Assembly (NCBI GenBank): GCA_013359125.1
Contig: JABWCR010000009.1
Location: 23,150 to 87,149 of the forward strand
Reading direction: 5' to 3'
DNA length: 64,000 nucleotides
From: Armatimonadota bacterium
GTDB lineage: Bacteria; Armatimonadota; Fimbriimonadia; Fimbriimonadales; GBS-DC
Shown: in pieces, positions 26,791 through 35,800 of the stretch
Layout of the letters: each line of letters starts with the position of its first letter
Position numbering within the stretch: the first letter of the stretch is position 1
Notes under the pieces: generated by a model
What the model saw: only the letters and a program-made list of their open reading frames with translations
The model's database searches: none
What the model was told of the DNA's origin: nothing
Translations under genes and position numbers: made by a program

Positions 26791-27942
26791 ATGATGAAGA
26801 AAACTTTAGCGCTGATAGCCATTTTTGGAGCCGGATTCTATATAGGCACGCTGTTCTTTCAGAAACGCTCGGCCAACTCGGGCTCGCCGGACGAAGTCTC
26901 GCGCTTCTTGGAGTTGATGAGCAAACCGGCCGATGCGGTCGCACAACCCTCCCAGTTCGAGGAGTTGATCGTCAACGCGGCGGCCAAGATCGAACCGGCG
27001 GTCGTGAATATCGACACCGTTTCGACCGTGCGCGACATGTGGGGACGCATGGGCAGTATCGAAGGCAAAGGCTCCGGCGTGATCATCAGCGGAGACGGCT
27101 ACATCGTTACCAACAGCCACGTCATCTCGTCTCGTTCGGGAGGAGTGGCCGACAAGATCACCGTGAACCTGGCCGACGGCCGCACCTTTGAGGCCAATCA
27201 CATCGGCTCGGACCCGCAAAACGACATCGCATTGCTCAAGATCGACGGCAAAAGCCTCCCCGCGGCGCAGATGGGCGATTCGGATAAGCTTCGCGTAGGA
27301 GAATGGTCGGTCGCCATCGGCAATCCTTACGGATTCGAAAACACCGTTACCTCGGGCATTGTCAGCGCGCTCAATCGCCGAGTGCCGGCTGGCGAAAACG
27401 CCGCTTTTGGCATGATTCAGACCGACGCCGCGATCAACGAAGGCAACTCCGGCGGAGCGCTGGCCAACTCTCGCGGACAACTGATCGGCATCAACACCAT
27501 GATCTTCACGCCCGTTCGGGGCAGCGTCGGACTTGGCTTTGCCATTCCGGTCAATCGCGTTAAGAAGATCACTGCCGAACTCATTAAGACCGGGAAGGTT
27601 ACCTACGCTTGGTCGGGACTCAGCCAGTTGATCGATGTGAACGAGGTGCCCCCAAGCCGCCTGCGCTACTGGTTTGGCGACACCGACGTGCCCAAAAAGG
27701 GCAGCATCGTGATGCGACTTTGGCAAGGCTCGCCAGCGGCGCGCGCGGGCGTCCAAGCGGGCGACATCGTACTGGAAATCGACGGCCGCGCCCTTAAGGA
27801 CAAGTACGACGTGATCGAGACCATTCGCAACGCCAAGCCGGGCCAAAGCGTTAAGTTTAAGATTTGGCGCGACGGCGATGCGCAGACCATTACGGTTCGC
27901 CTGGAGGAAACTCCGACCGAAACGCCTCGGAGAGCTCAATGA
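26791..27942 (+). CDS. HtrA/DegP-type trypsin-like serine protease with one PDZ domain
   Basis: 383 residues from ATG 26791, which starts just before a signal/anchor helix (MMKKTLALIAIFGAGFYIGT); upstream codons to 26725 are unlikely to be used. Triad: TNSHVIS (His110), NDIALLKIDG (Asp145), NEGNSGGALAN (Ser220). A single C-terminal PDZ domain (about 290-370, GSPAARAGVQAGDIVLEIDG) recognises unfolded C-termini. Probably a membrane-anchored, periplasmic quality-control protease. It overlaps kdsB by four bases (ATGA), so the two are translationally coupled. Confidence 0.93.
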   Translation: MMKKTLALIAIFGAGFYIGTLFFQKRSANSGSPDEVSRFLELMSKPADAVAQPSQFEELIVNAAAKIEPAVVNIDTVSTVRDMWGRMGSIEGKGSGVIISGDGYIVTNSHVISSRSGGVADKITVNLADGRTFEANHIGSDPQNDIALLKIDGKSLPAAQMGDSDKLRVGEWSVAIGNPYGFENTVTSGIVSALNRRVPAGENAAFGMIQTDAAINEGNSGGALANSRGQLIGINTMIFTPVRGSVGLGFAIPVNRVKKITAELIKTGKVTYAWSGLSQLIDVNEVPPSRLRYWFGDTDVPKKGSIVMRLWQGSPAARAGVQAGDIVLEIDGRALKDKYDVIETIRNAKPGQSVKFKIWRDGDAQTITVRLEETPTETPRRAQ

Positions 27943-28667
27943 AGATCATCGGCGTTATACCGGCAAGAATGGCCGCCTCGCGCCTGCCGGGCAAGCCGTT
28001 GCTCGACATTGCGGGCAAGCCGATGGTCCAATGGGTTTGGGAGCGGGCGTCGAAAGCGCAAAGCCTGAGCGAAATCTACATTGCAACGCCCGACGCCGAG
28101 ATCATTGAGGCCGCCGAGCGGTTCGGCGCCAAAGCAATGATCACCAGCCACAACCACCGAAGCGGAACGGACCGAACGGCCGAAGTCGCGCGGCGCACCG
28201 ATGGCGATGCCTATGTCAACGTTCAAGGCGACGAACCCATGCTCGACCCGGACAACATCGACGCGCTCGTTGCCCCCATGCAGCAAGATTCCAGCGTCCA
28301 AATGGCCAGCGTCTATTGCATCGAAGACCCCAGCGAATACAACTCGCCCGCCGTCGTGTCGGTGGTGATGGCGCAGAACGGGGACGCTCTCTATTTCTCC
28401 CGCTCGCGCATTCCGTACCCAAGGGAAACCACAGAACTGCCCGTTTACAAGCATTTGGGGCTTTATGCTTATCAAAGGGAGACCCTTTTGAAACTGGCCG
28501 AACTGCCTCCTACGCCTCTAGAGCGGACCGAATCGCTCGAGCAGCTTCGAGCCTTGGAGCACGGCATCCCCATCCGCATGTCGCCCGTCAAGACAGGTTC
28601 GATAGCGGTCGATACCGAGGACGATCTGCATCGCGCTAGAGAGCTGATGGCCGGCCTGCTCTTCTAA
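27939..28667 (+). CDS. kdsB: 3-deoxy-manno-octulosonate cytidylyltransferase
   Basis: 242 residues. Starts MKIIGVIPARMAASRLPGKP, the nucleotidyltransferase signature; SGTDRTAEVA, VNVQGDEPMLDPDNIDA, ALYFSRSRIPYPRE and HLGLYAYQRETLLK are KdsB-specific. It makes CMP-Kdo for lipopolysaccharide inner core, implying an LPS-bearing outer membrane. The start lies within the htrA stop (ATGA). No other Kdo or lipid A genes are in the window. Confidence 0.95.
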   Translation: MKIIGVIPARMAASRLPGKPLLDIAGKPMVQWVWERASKAQSLSEIYIATPDAEIIEAAERFGAKAMITSHNHRSGTDRTAEVARRTDGDAYVNVQGDEPMLDPDNIDALVAPMQQDSSVQMASVYCIEDPSEYNSPAVVSVVMAQNGDALYFSRSRIPYPRETTELPVYKHLGLYAYQRETLLKLAELPPTPLERTESLEQLRALEHGIPIRMSPVKTGSIAVDTEDDLHRARELMAGLLF

Positions 28668-28882
28668 CCTGGTAATCCTTCGGGCTTCCCAGCGCTTTTA
28701 CGGTATCTGCCAAAAACCTCGTATTTTTTCTGTCTGCCTTCTTTAGGGTCTCTCCAACAATCGACTTTGGAGACGGAGGCGCCTTCGAGCGCTTGCGTTG
28801 AAGCGGGGCGAGAAAACCAGGAGAGGGAAGACCGCCCCGCAACCACCAAAAGCAAGGAGCAGTTCAAGGAGGAACCCTTCAC

Positions 28883-30328
28883 ATGAGCGTACGCATCAAC
28901 ACGAACATCTCCTCGATGACGGCCCTGCGCAACGTGCTAAGGACAGCCAACGGGCTGGGCATGTCGACGGAGAGACTGTCGTCCGGTTTGCGCATCAATC
29001 GGGCGTCGGACGATCCGGCAGGCTTGATCATCTCCGAGAATCTGAGGGCGCAGATCTCAGGCATTCAGCAGGCCGTGTCGAACTCTCAAGACGCGACCAA
29101 CCTGATCAAGACGGCGGAAGGCGCGCTGGACGAGGTTCACACCCTCTTGCGGAGCATGCGATCGTTGGCGGTTCACGCGGCCAACATCGGAGTGGGCGAC
29201 ACTAACTCGCTACAGGCAGACCAAAACCAGATCCGGTCGGCGCTGCAAAGCATCGACCGAATCGCGGGCCAGACGTCGTTTGGCGCAAAGCGGTTGCTTG
29301 ACGGCACAGCGGGCGTGAGCACCTCGGTTACCAACTCGAGCGTGCTGGGCGGGGCCAACTTCACCGCTTCGTTCAACGGCTCGGCGCTTTCGACCGGCTT
29401 GGTCAGCATGTTCGTAACGACTGCCGGCACGCGGGCAGCCGTCGCGGGCACCGCGACCTACGCTGCGCTGACATCCACCGTCGGCTCGGGCACCATCGTC
29501 ATTAATGGCGCGCAGGTCAGCCTGAACGGCACTGACACGGTACAGGGACTGATGGACAAGATCAATGCGTTGAGCAACGTTACTGGCGTTACCGCGAACT
29601 CCAACTTCGCGAACGGTAGTTTGGTCGTCAACTTGAGCCATGTCAACTATGGCACCAACTTCTCGATCTCGCTGAACGACGCAAGCGGTCGCATCCGATC
29701 GGGCAATACCGACGCATCGGGCACGAACGCAGTGGCGCGCATCGAAGTCATGACCTCTGCCGGCGTTACGAGCTCCCTCTTTACGGGAGGGCGCTTTAGC
29801 GGCGACAGCGGATTGCGACTGACCGATGCGGCCGGTAACGCGATCCTGTTGACGGAAGCTGGCAACGTCGCCAGCTCTGCAACGGCAGCCGTCGCTAAGG
29901 TTACGGCGGGCGATCTGCAGTTCCAGGTCGGAGCCGGAGCCGGTCAGTCTGTGCGCGTCTCGCTGAACGACGCTCGAGCGCTTCGATTGGGTACCGGCGT
30001 TGTGGCCGGCCTCAGTCTGGCCGACATCGACGTTACAGCCGCAGGCGGCGCCGACAACGCGATCAAGATCATCGACGAGGCCATCCGACAGGTCTCCAGG
30101 CAGCGCGGAGAGATCGGTTCGTTCCAGACCAACATTCTGGAAAGCAACATCCGGTCGCTGAACGTTGCGCGCGAGAATCTGGCGGCTACCGAGTCCTCAA
30201 TCCGAGACCTGGACGTGGCGGACGAGATGACAACCTTCACCAAGCTTCAGATCTTGCAGCAGTCGGGTATGGCGGTGCTGGCTCAGGCCAACTCGATGCC
30301 GCAGTCGCTGTTGCAACTGTTGCGATAA
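28883..30328 (+). CDS. Flagellin
   Basis: 481 residues. The D0/D1 ends are canonical: MSVRINTNISSMTALRNVLR, ERLSSGLRINRASDDPAGL at the N-terminus and NLAATESSIRDLDVADEMTT, ILQQSGMAVLAQANSMPQSL at the C-terminus. The centre (about 150-360) is a variable domain with a Flagellin_IN-like segment. Exported by the flagellar type III system to form the filament. AAGGAGG lies 12 bases before the ATG. It is transcribed alone, with a strong terminator after it and no other flagellar gene in the window. The 215-bp upstream region shows no clear sigma-28 site to me. Confidence 0.95.
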   Translation: MSVRINTNISSMTALRNVLRTANGLGMSTERLSSGLRINRASDDPAGLIISENLRAQISGIQQAVSNSQDATNLIKTAEGALDEVHTLLRSMRSLAVHAANIGVGDTNSLQADQNQIRSALQSIDRIAGQTSFGAKRLLDGTAGVSTSVTNSSVLGGANFTASFNGSALSTGLVSMFVTTAGTRAAVAGTATYAALTSTVGSGTIVINGAQVSLNGTDTVQGLMDKINALSNVTGVTANSNFANGSLVVNLSHVNYGTNFSISLNDASGRIRSGNTDASGTNAVARIEVMTSAGVTSSLFTGGRFSGDSGLRLTDAAGNAILLTEAGNVASSATAAVAKVTAGDLQFQVGAGAGQSVRVSLNDARALRLGTGVVAGLSLADIDVTAAGGADNAIKIIDEAIRQVSRQRGEIGSFQTNILESNIRSLNVARENLAATESSIRDLDVADEMTTFTKLQILQQSGMAVLAQANSMPQSLLQLLR

Positions 30329-30355
30329 GTCCGAGATAAATCAAGGTCAAACTTT

Positions 30356-30388
30356 GGGCGAGCGCCATTCCGGCCTCGCCCTTTTTTT
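30356..30388 (+). terminator. Rho-independent terminator of the flagellin gene
   Basis: GGGCGAG (30356-30362), 12-nt loop, CTCGCCC (30375-30381), then seven T. It ends inside the stop codon of the convergent translin-family gene. Confidence 0.88.
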
Positions 30389-31010
30389 ATTCCTGATCCT
30401 TGGCGAGCGCGGCCTCCAGCTGCTTCTGAGTGCGCGTCATGGTCAGATCGCCTCGCGTCCGCTCCAATACGGCACGCAGCGCGTCGCACGTTCGCCTCAA
30501 TCCGCCGGTCAATGCATCTGGATAGTCAAAGGTAACCAGTTCGTCGTAAATCTCTTCCATCACCACGAACACCGACTCGGCCCGCTCCAATTCGCCCCGT
30601 CTGAGCGCGTCTAGTATGTAACGGCGACACTCGGACGCCGCTTCGCCCATTCCGTTCAGATAGGCGGTTATCCCAACGCCCACATCGCCCGGCTCGGGCA
30701 CCGGATTGCCCAACACGATGGCATAGATCGCTTCGCCTTCGGCATACTCCTTCTCCGCGTCGGAAATGTAGCCCGCATGAAAGAGGTCCGGATGATCGCG
30801 CACGGACTGTCGAGCCTCTTCGATCAATCCTCGCGCTTCGTTGAGCAGTTCTCTCGCGGCCTCGTTCTCTTGCCTGTGCAAGCTCCTGATCGCCTTGGCG
30901 CAGCTCTGAATAGTCTTGCGACAAGCGACCAGCGCGCTCTCCCTCGCCTTGTGCCGGCCATCCATCTGCTCCCTCAATTCGTCCGCAATCTTGATCCAAT
31001 GGTCCCTCAT
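30387..31010 (-). CDS. Translin-family protein
   Basis: 207 residues, almost entirely helical. The second half matches translin: SDAEKEYAEGEAIYAIV, then AYLNGMGEAASECRRYIL, a RGELERAESVFVVMEEIYDE helix and RTCDALRAVLERTRGDLT. Translin-family proteins are single-stranded nucleic-acid-binding octamer formers, best known in eukaryotes and archaea and scattered in bacteria. The ATG overlaps the dnaX stop (ATGA), so it is translated with dnaX. The same frame stays open for about 870 bases further into dnaX, but that part has no translin similarity. Confidence 0.82.
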   Translation of the reverse strand: MRDHWIKIADELREQMDGRHKARESALVACRKTIQSCAKAIRSLHRQENEAARELLNEARGLIEEARQSVRDHPDLFHAGYISDAEKEYAEGEAIYAIVLGNPVPEPGDVGVGITAYLNGMGEAASECRRYILDALRRGELERAESVFVVMEEIYDELVTFDYPDALTGGLRRTCDALRAVLERTRGDLTMTRTQKQLEAALAKDQE

Positions 31011-32521
31011 CGACCAGCCTCCCCGCTCGGCTTTCGCACTTCGTAGCCTTCGAAAGTCGTTGTAATGGCTTTGACCAATCGATCGCCCTCTAACGTTTCT
31101 TCCGCCACCTCTTCCTTGCGCGGTTCGACGACAGCCTCGGCCGAATCCTGAACGATCTCGATCGCCGCCTGACGACCCAGCGCCGCCGAAAACCGCTCTG
31201 TTATCCAGCTCTTGATCTCTGGCTTGCAAAAGTACTCGACCGCACGGGCATTCCCTGCATAGATCGTAAAGTCGCTCTCGCCCTTCTGCTCTATTCTCGC
31301 CGCCGCCAATTGTGCAGCTGCTCTCGGTTTCTCCTGCCTGGCTTCGTTCAAAAAGGCTCCCCAAGCCTCCTCGTACGTGCCTGCAGGCTTCCTTGCAGGC
31401 GTTGGCGCCTGCGCCACGGCCGGAGCGACCTGCACAGGCTGATCGGCGATAGAGAGCAGCGCCAGCTCCAACACGATTCTCGGAGCGCCCGCAACCCGCA
31501 TGTCGGATATCGCCTGGCTCAGTTTTTGCCACCAGGCCAACAATCGCGCCGTGCCCACCCGCCTCGCCTGCTCCACTAAGGCTGCCCAAACCGGCGTCTC
31601 GTACTGCTGGGCGGCCGTCTCGACGTTCAACTGCGCATGCATCAACGACCTGATTCGGTTTAGCAGCGACTCGGCTATGATCCGGGCCTCCCGCCCTCTC
31701 CGCGACTGCTCGTGCACCTGTGCCAGTATCCCCGCTTGATCCCCTTCGATCAGCCGATCGACCAACTCTCGCAGAGCGTCCTCTTCCACGATGCCCAATG
31801 CGTCGTACACCGTATCGACGCTCACTTTGTCGGACGAATAGGCGATCGCCTGTTCCAAAGCCGTCAGCGCGTCGCGCCACGAGCCGTCTGCCAATCGCGC
31901 AATGGCCAGCAACGCCGGAGCCTCGTACTCGATTCCCTCGCTCTGTAGCACAAACTCCATTCGCTTAACGATGTCGGCCACCGAACCCCGATGAAAATCG
32001 AACCGCTGACAGCGCGACCGGATAGTGATCGGCACCTTGTTGAACTCGGTGGTCGCTAAGATAAACACCACATGAGGCGGAGGCTCTTCGATCGTCTTTA
32101 ACAGCGCGTCGAACGCCTTTGCGCTCAGATCATGCGCTTCGTCGATGATATAAACCTTGTAGCGCGCTTCCATTGGCGCGTACTTGGCGTTCTCCACGAT
32201 CGCGCCGCGCACATCGTCGATGCTGGTCTCGCTCGCCGCGTCCATCTCGACCACGTCCATGCAGGAACCTTGTCGAATCTGAACGCAAAAATGGCACTCG
32301 TCGCAGGGTTCGGGGGTCGGGCCGTTCTCGCAATTGAGCGCTTTGGCGATCAGCCGCGCGGTGGTCGTTTTGCCCGTGCCGCGCGGTCCGCACAGCAGAT
32401 AGGCATGGCTAAACTTATTCTGACGCACGGCATTTTGAAGGGTTGTAACAATGTGACCCTGGCCCATGACTTGGTCGAACGTCTGGGCGCGGTATTTTCG
32501 ATAGAGGCTGATGTAGGCCAT
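31007..32521 (-). CDS. dnaX: DNA polymerase III subunit gamma/tau
   Basis: 504 residues. Starts MAYISLYRKYRAQTFDQVMG; Walker A GPRGTGKTTTARLIAKALNC; a zinc module (C..CDECHFC...GSC); Walker B VYIIDEAHDLS; sensor 1 FILATTEFNKVPITIRSRCQ. Clamp-loader ATPase of the replisome. The C-terminal region (about 370-504) is short for tau and rich in Ala and Glu. I did not find an A-run slippery site like that of E. coli dnaX. It lies just downstream of the SRP RNA gene, a common bacterial order. Confidence 0.95.
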   Translation of the reverse strand: MAYISLYRKYRAQTFDQVMGQGHIVTTLQNAVRQNKFSHAYLLCGPRGTGKTTTARLIAKALNCENGPTPEPCDECHFCVQIRQGSCMDVVEMDAASETSIDDVRGAIVENAKYAPMEARYKVYIIDEAHDLSAKAFDALLKTIEEPPPHVVFILATTEFNKVPITIRSRCQRFDFHRGSVADIVKRMEFVLQSEGIEYEAPALLAIARLADGSWRDALTALEQAIAYSSDKVSVDTVYDALGIVEEDALRELVDRLIEGDQAGILAQVHEQSRRGREARIIAESLLNRIRSLMHAQLNVETAAQQYETPVWAALVEQARRVGTARLLAWWQKLSQAISDMRVAGAPRIVLELALLSIADQPVQVAPAVAQAPTPARKPAGTYEEAWGAFLNEARQEKPRAAAQLAAARIEQKGESDFTIYAGNARAVEYFCKPEIKSWITERFSAALGRQAAIEIVQDSAEAVVEPRKEEVAEETLEGDRLVKAITTTFEGYEVRKPSGEAGR

Positions 32522-32593
32522 TCAGATGTCCTTATGGTCGCGCACCGACCGTTGACGAACCCTTCCGCAGCGTACGGTCGCGTGCGACTCCTT

Positions 32594-32686
32594 CCGGGGT
32601 AACTGCGGCACATGGGGCATACGCCTTACCGTTGCTTCCTTCCGGACCTGGCGGGGTTCAACGTCGCTCCATTGCGCAGGCCCCGG
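32594..32686 (-). ncRNA. ffs: Bacterial small signal recognition particle RNA (4.5S-like)
   Basis: The minus strand has the apical SRP motif GCCAGGTCCGGAAGGAAGCA, followed by AACGGT and GGCGTATG. Flanking arms CCGGGG (32681-32686) and CCCCGG (32594-32599) close a single long hairpin of about 93 nt. It scaffolds Ffh in co-translational targeting. It lies 72 bases upstream of dnaX in the same orientation. Confidence 0.9.
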
Positions 32687-32823
32687 CGATCAACGCCGTC
32701 GCGCATCGTCGTTTTGCACAAGAGCGCGCCGCGGGCCGGAATTCGGCCCTGCTATAGCGGATTGCAGGTACAGGGCGCCGCTACATCCCCACTTAGCGCG
32801 ACCGCCCCTATTGTACCCAAAGC

Positions 32824-35800
32824 CTATCGCGCGCCTAAGTTGGTGATGACGGCTGCCAAGTCTCGGTCGTCCACCACCTGATCGCCGTTCACATCGCCCA
32901 ACCGGCCAAACCCGCTGTCGCCGAACTGCGTCAGCACGATGGCCAAATCCGAATCGTCGATCTGGTCGTCGCCGTTCGCATCGCCGATCAGCAAGCCCCG
33001 GAACTCGATCTCCAAGTCCTGCCCAGCAGTCGTTACAAATTGGCTCTCTCTCAGATATCCGCGAGGCTTGACGCGCACCAAATGGCGCCCCGCAGGAGGC
33101 AGATCGGCGGTAAACGTTCCCAATTGACCGGAGCCGGTCAACCTTATCTCATAGGTCTGATCGTTGATCTCCAGTATGACGGGCAGCGCATTGACCGCGC
33201 CTGCAAAGTTCTGGAGGTGCACGCGCCCGGTCAACCGAACCAAACCGACCACGACCGTTACGACCGCCGTCGACCGCACCCCCGATGGCCCCATGATCGT
33301 ATAGGAGAAGCGATCAATGCCTCTAAAGCCCGTCTCCGGATCGTAGCGCAAGGTCGCGCCGTCCACAAGCGTTACGGCGCCATGCCTGCCCTGATCGAAC
33401 GACACGATCGTGATATTCTCGTTGTTCGGATTCCGATCGTTTGCCAGAACGGAGATGTTCACCGCTGTGTTGACAGAGGTACTGACTCGATCGTCCATCG
33501 CCAATGGCCCGCCGCTGGTGATGAACAGCGCCAAATTGTCTCGCGATGTGGAGACCCAGTAGCCGTACCAAGGCTGCATCCGAGTCGAGTCGGGGTTGTC
33601 CAGATCGATTCCCAGCCGCTTGTCGGTCTGCGTCGCTGCATCAAAGTAGTAAGCGATCGAGTTCAACCATACCGGAACCTCGATTCGGCTCGCAGACAGC
33701 AAAGTAACCGTCTTCGCGCCATCCGTAACCTTCGTGCTCGACCAATCGACCTCGGCATCAAAGCCGCTGCCGATCAACGTTACGCCCGTCTTGGGCAGGC
33801 TCACCCATAGATCGCCCGATTCGGTGCGGACGCCCTGATATTCGTAATAGAGCCGCTCGCCCGCGTTCAAGCGCAATTGGAAGCCGTCCGGCCACAGCAT
33901 ATTGCCGAAATCGGCCGGATTCGCGCTGTTGTACACAATCTCTCGCTGACCGGCCGCATCGAACCGCCTCAATCGATCCGTCAGCCCAGCGCCCGCAAAC
34001 TCCGAAAGCACGCTCAGAGGATTCGGATTGGCAGCCATGCCCGGCATCGAGAGCAGATTGAACCCCGTGCGCAACAGCGCTTCCGGCGCGGCCAGAATCT
34101 GCGTTGCGGAAACCTCTCTCAGATCGTCCGTGCGCCGAATGCGAAGCGCAGGATAGAGCTGACCGTTGATCTTCTCGACCGACAAGACACCGATCGCGCT
34201 GATAAACTGTCCGACCGGTGGCGCAACGCTGTCCTCGGCCAAGTAGATCTTTGCCTCGCGCCCGTCGCCATCGTCGATCAAGACCCAATCGTTCGTGCTG
34301 TCCGTTACTCGCCCCTGAACCTTGAGCAACAGGCCGACCGGGTTCAGTCCGACGCCGCCCGCCATGCCGCGCTGCCCTACGCCCGTGCCCGCATGGTAAA
34401 AATAATCGCCCGCATACAGCGACCGGACGCTGATCATCAGGGGATCCAACGGCCCTTCGCCAACTTTCACTATTCGCGCCGCCGGCCCCCTCGCGTCGAT
34501 AAACCGCTCGTCGTTCGAGTCGGTCGCCATGAATCCCTCGACCTTCACTCGGTCGCCCTCGAGCACGATGCCGCCTTTGACCTTGATGCCCGAACTGCGA
34601 TCCAGCGCCTCGATGTAGTAGCCGTCCTCGAAGACGGCGGTAACCGCAGCCCCTAACTCCGCGCCCGCAATGACGCGCTGACCGTCGGGCTGGAGTTTCG
34701 CCTCGCCGGGCGTAATGTTCTCCGGGATGCGCCGCTCATAAGTCAGCACATAGAACGCGGTCGGGTTGTGATCGAACACATGCAGCCGATTTTCTTCGAC
34801 CGGAGCACCGCCCGCGGGCCGTCTTATTCGATGCGTCGTCCAAGCGTTGTCGCCCATGAAGATCGGTCGACCGTCCAAACGGGTAACGCCGACCAACCTA
34901 AAACGCCCTTGAGCCGGATCGGGCCAGCGAATGTAGACAAATCCCTGCGGCGTCGTCGGAATGCGGCCTATGGTGCTCAACCGAACGTCGGTTATTGGCG
35001 CATCGATCGTTCCGTTCGCAATCGCCGTAACGTTCGCAAAACTTCCATCGCTGCTATAAACGCCGTCGGGCAGTTCCTCTTCGTCATTGATCGGATCGTC
35101 GTTCACCAGGAAGTCCGGTCGGTTGTCGTCGTCCGGATGCTGGATGCGCACCACATGATCCAAAAAGTGCGTACCGATCGGCGTCTCGATCAGGCTTAAC
35201 GATTGATCGCCCAAAGGATTGACATGGCGATAATCGGCGTTGAACTCGACAAATCGACCCTGCAAACTCGAGATCAGAAGCCATCTCGCAACGGACGTCA
35301 TGCCGGGCGGCACATCGCCCAAGTTCACATTGAGCGACGGCGTGATCGGCCGGTCGTTCACCTGCGAGCCGACAATCTGAAAGTCGATCAGCAAGCCGCG
35401 CTCGTTCTCCACAATGCGCGGCTGGCTGGACTGGATTTGCACATCTCTGGCGGCGCCAAAGCCGATGTTCTTTAGGATCAGACCCAGAGAGAACGGCTCT
35501 GCGCGCTCGACCTCGGGCGTAAACGGATCGTCGCTGTAGACCCGGCTCTGCATGAAGTAATCCAGCACAAGGCGCGGGTCGGGCAGCACGTCGATCGGCA
35601 TCGGCTCTAAACGCACTACGTGCGTGGCGCCCTCGAACTCGAACTGCAAGAGCCCGCCCACATAATAGCGAGTCGCCTGCATCGGCGCTGCGTTCTCGCG
35701 CGGCACGATAATCCAGTTAATATTTGCAATGGTGGTCGGGGGCAACAGTCCCGTGCCATCCACCGCAGTGACATTTCGCAACGTTGGCGGATAGATGGCA

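Noticed and set aside
30387..31880. A 497-codon frame running through the end of dnaX into the translin-family gene
   Set aside because: Only the last 207 codons resemble a protein family; the rest is Arg/Gly-rich shadow sequence of dnaX in another frame. The ATGA overlap at 31007-31010 gives a normal start.
31007..32521. Programmed frameshift in dnaX (gamma/tau)
   Set aside because: No A-run slippery heptamer followed by a stem-loop was found in the likely region.
32733..32749. Hairpin GGGCCG-GAATT-CGGCCC between the giant gene and the SRP RNA
   Set aside because: Could be a terminator, but the stem is only 6 bp and no U-run follows in the expected direction.
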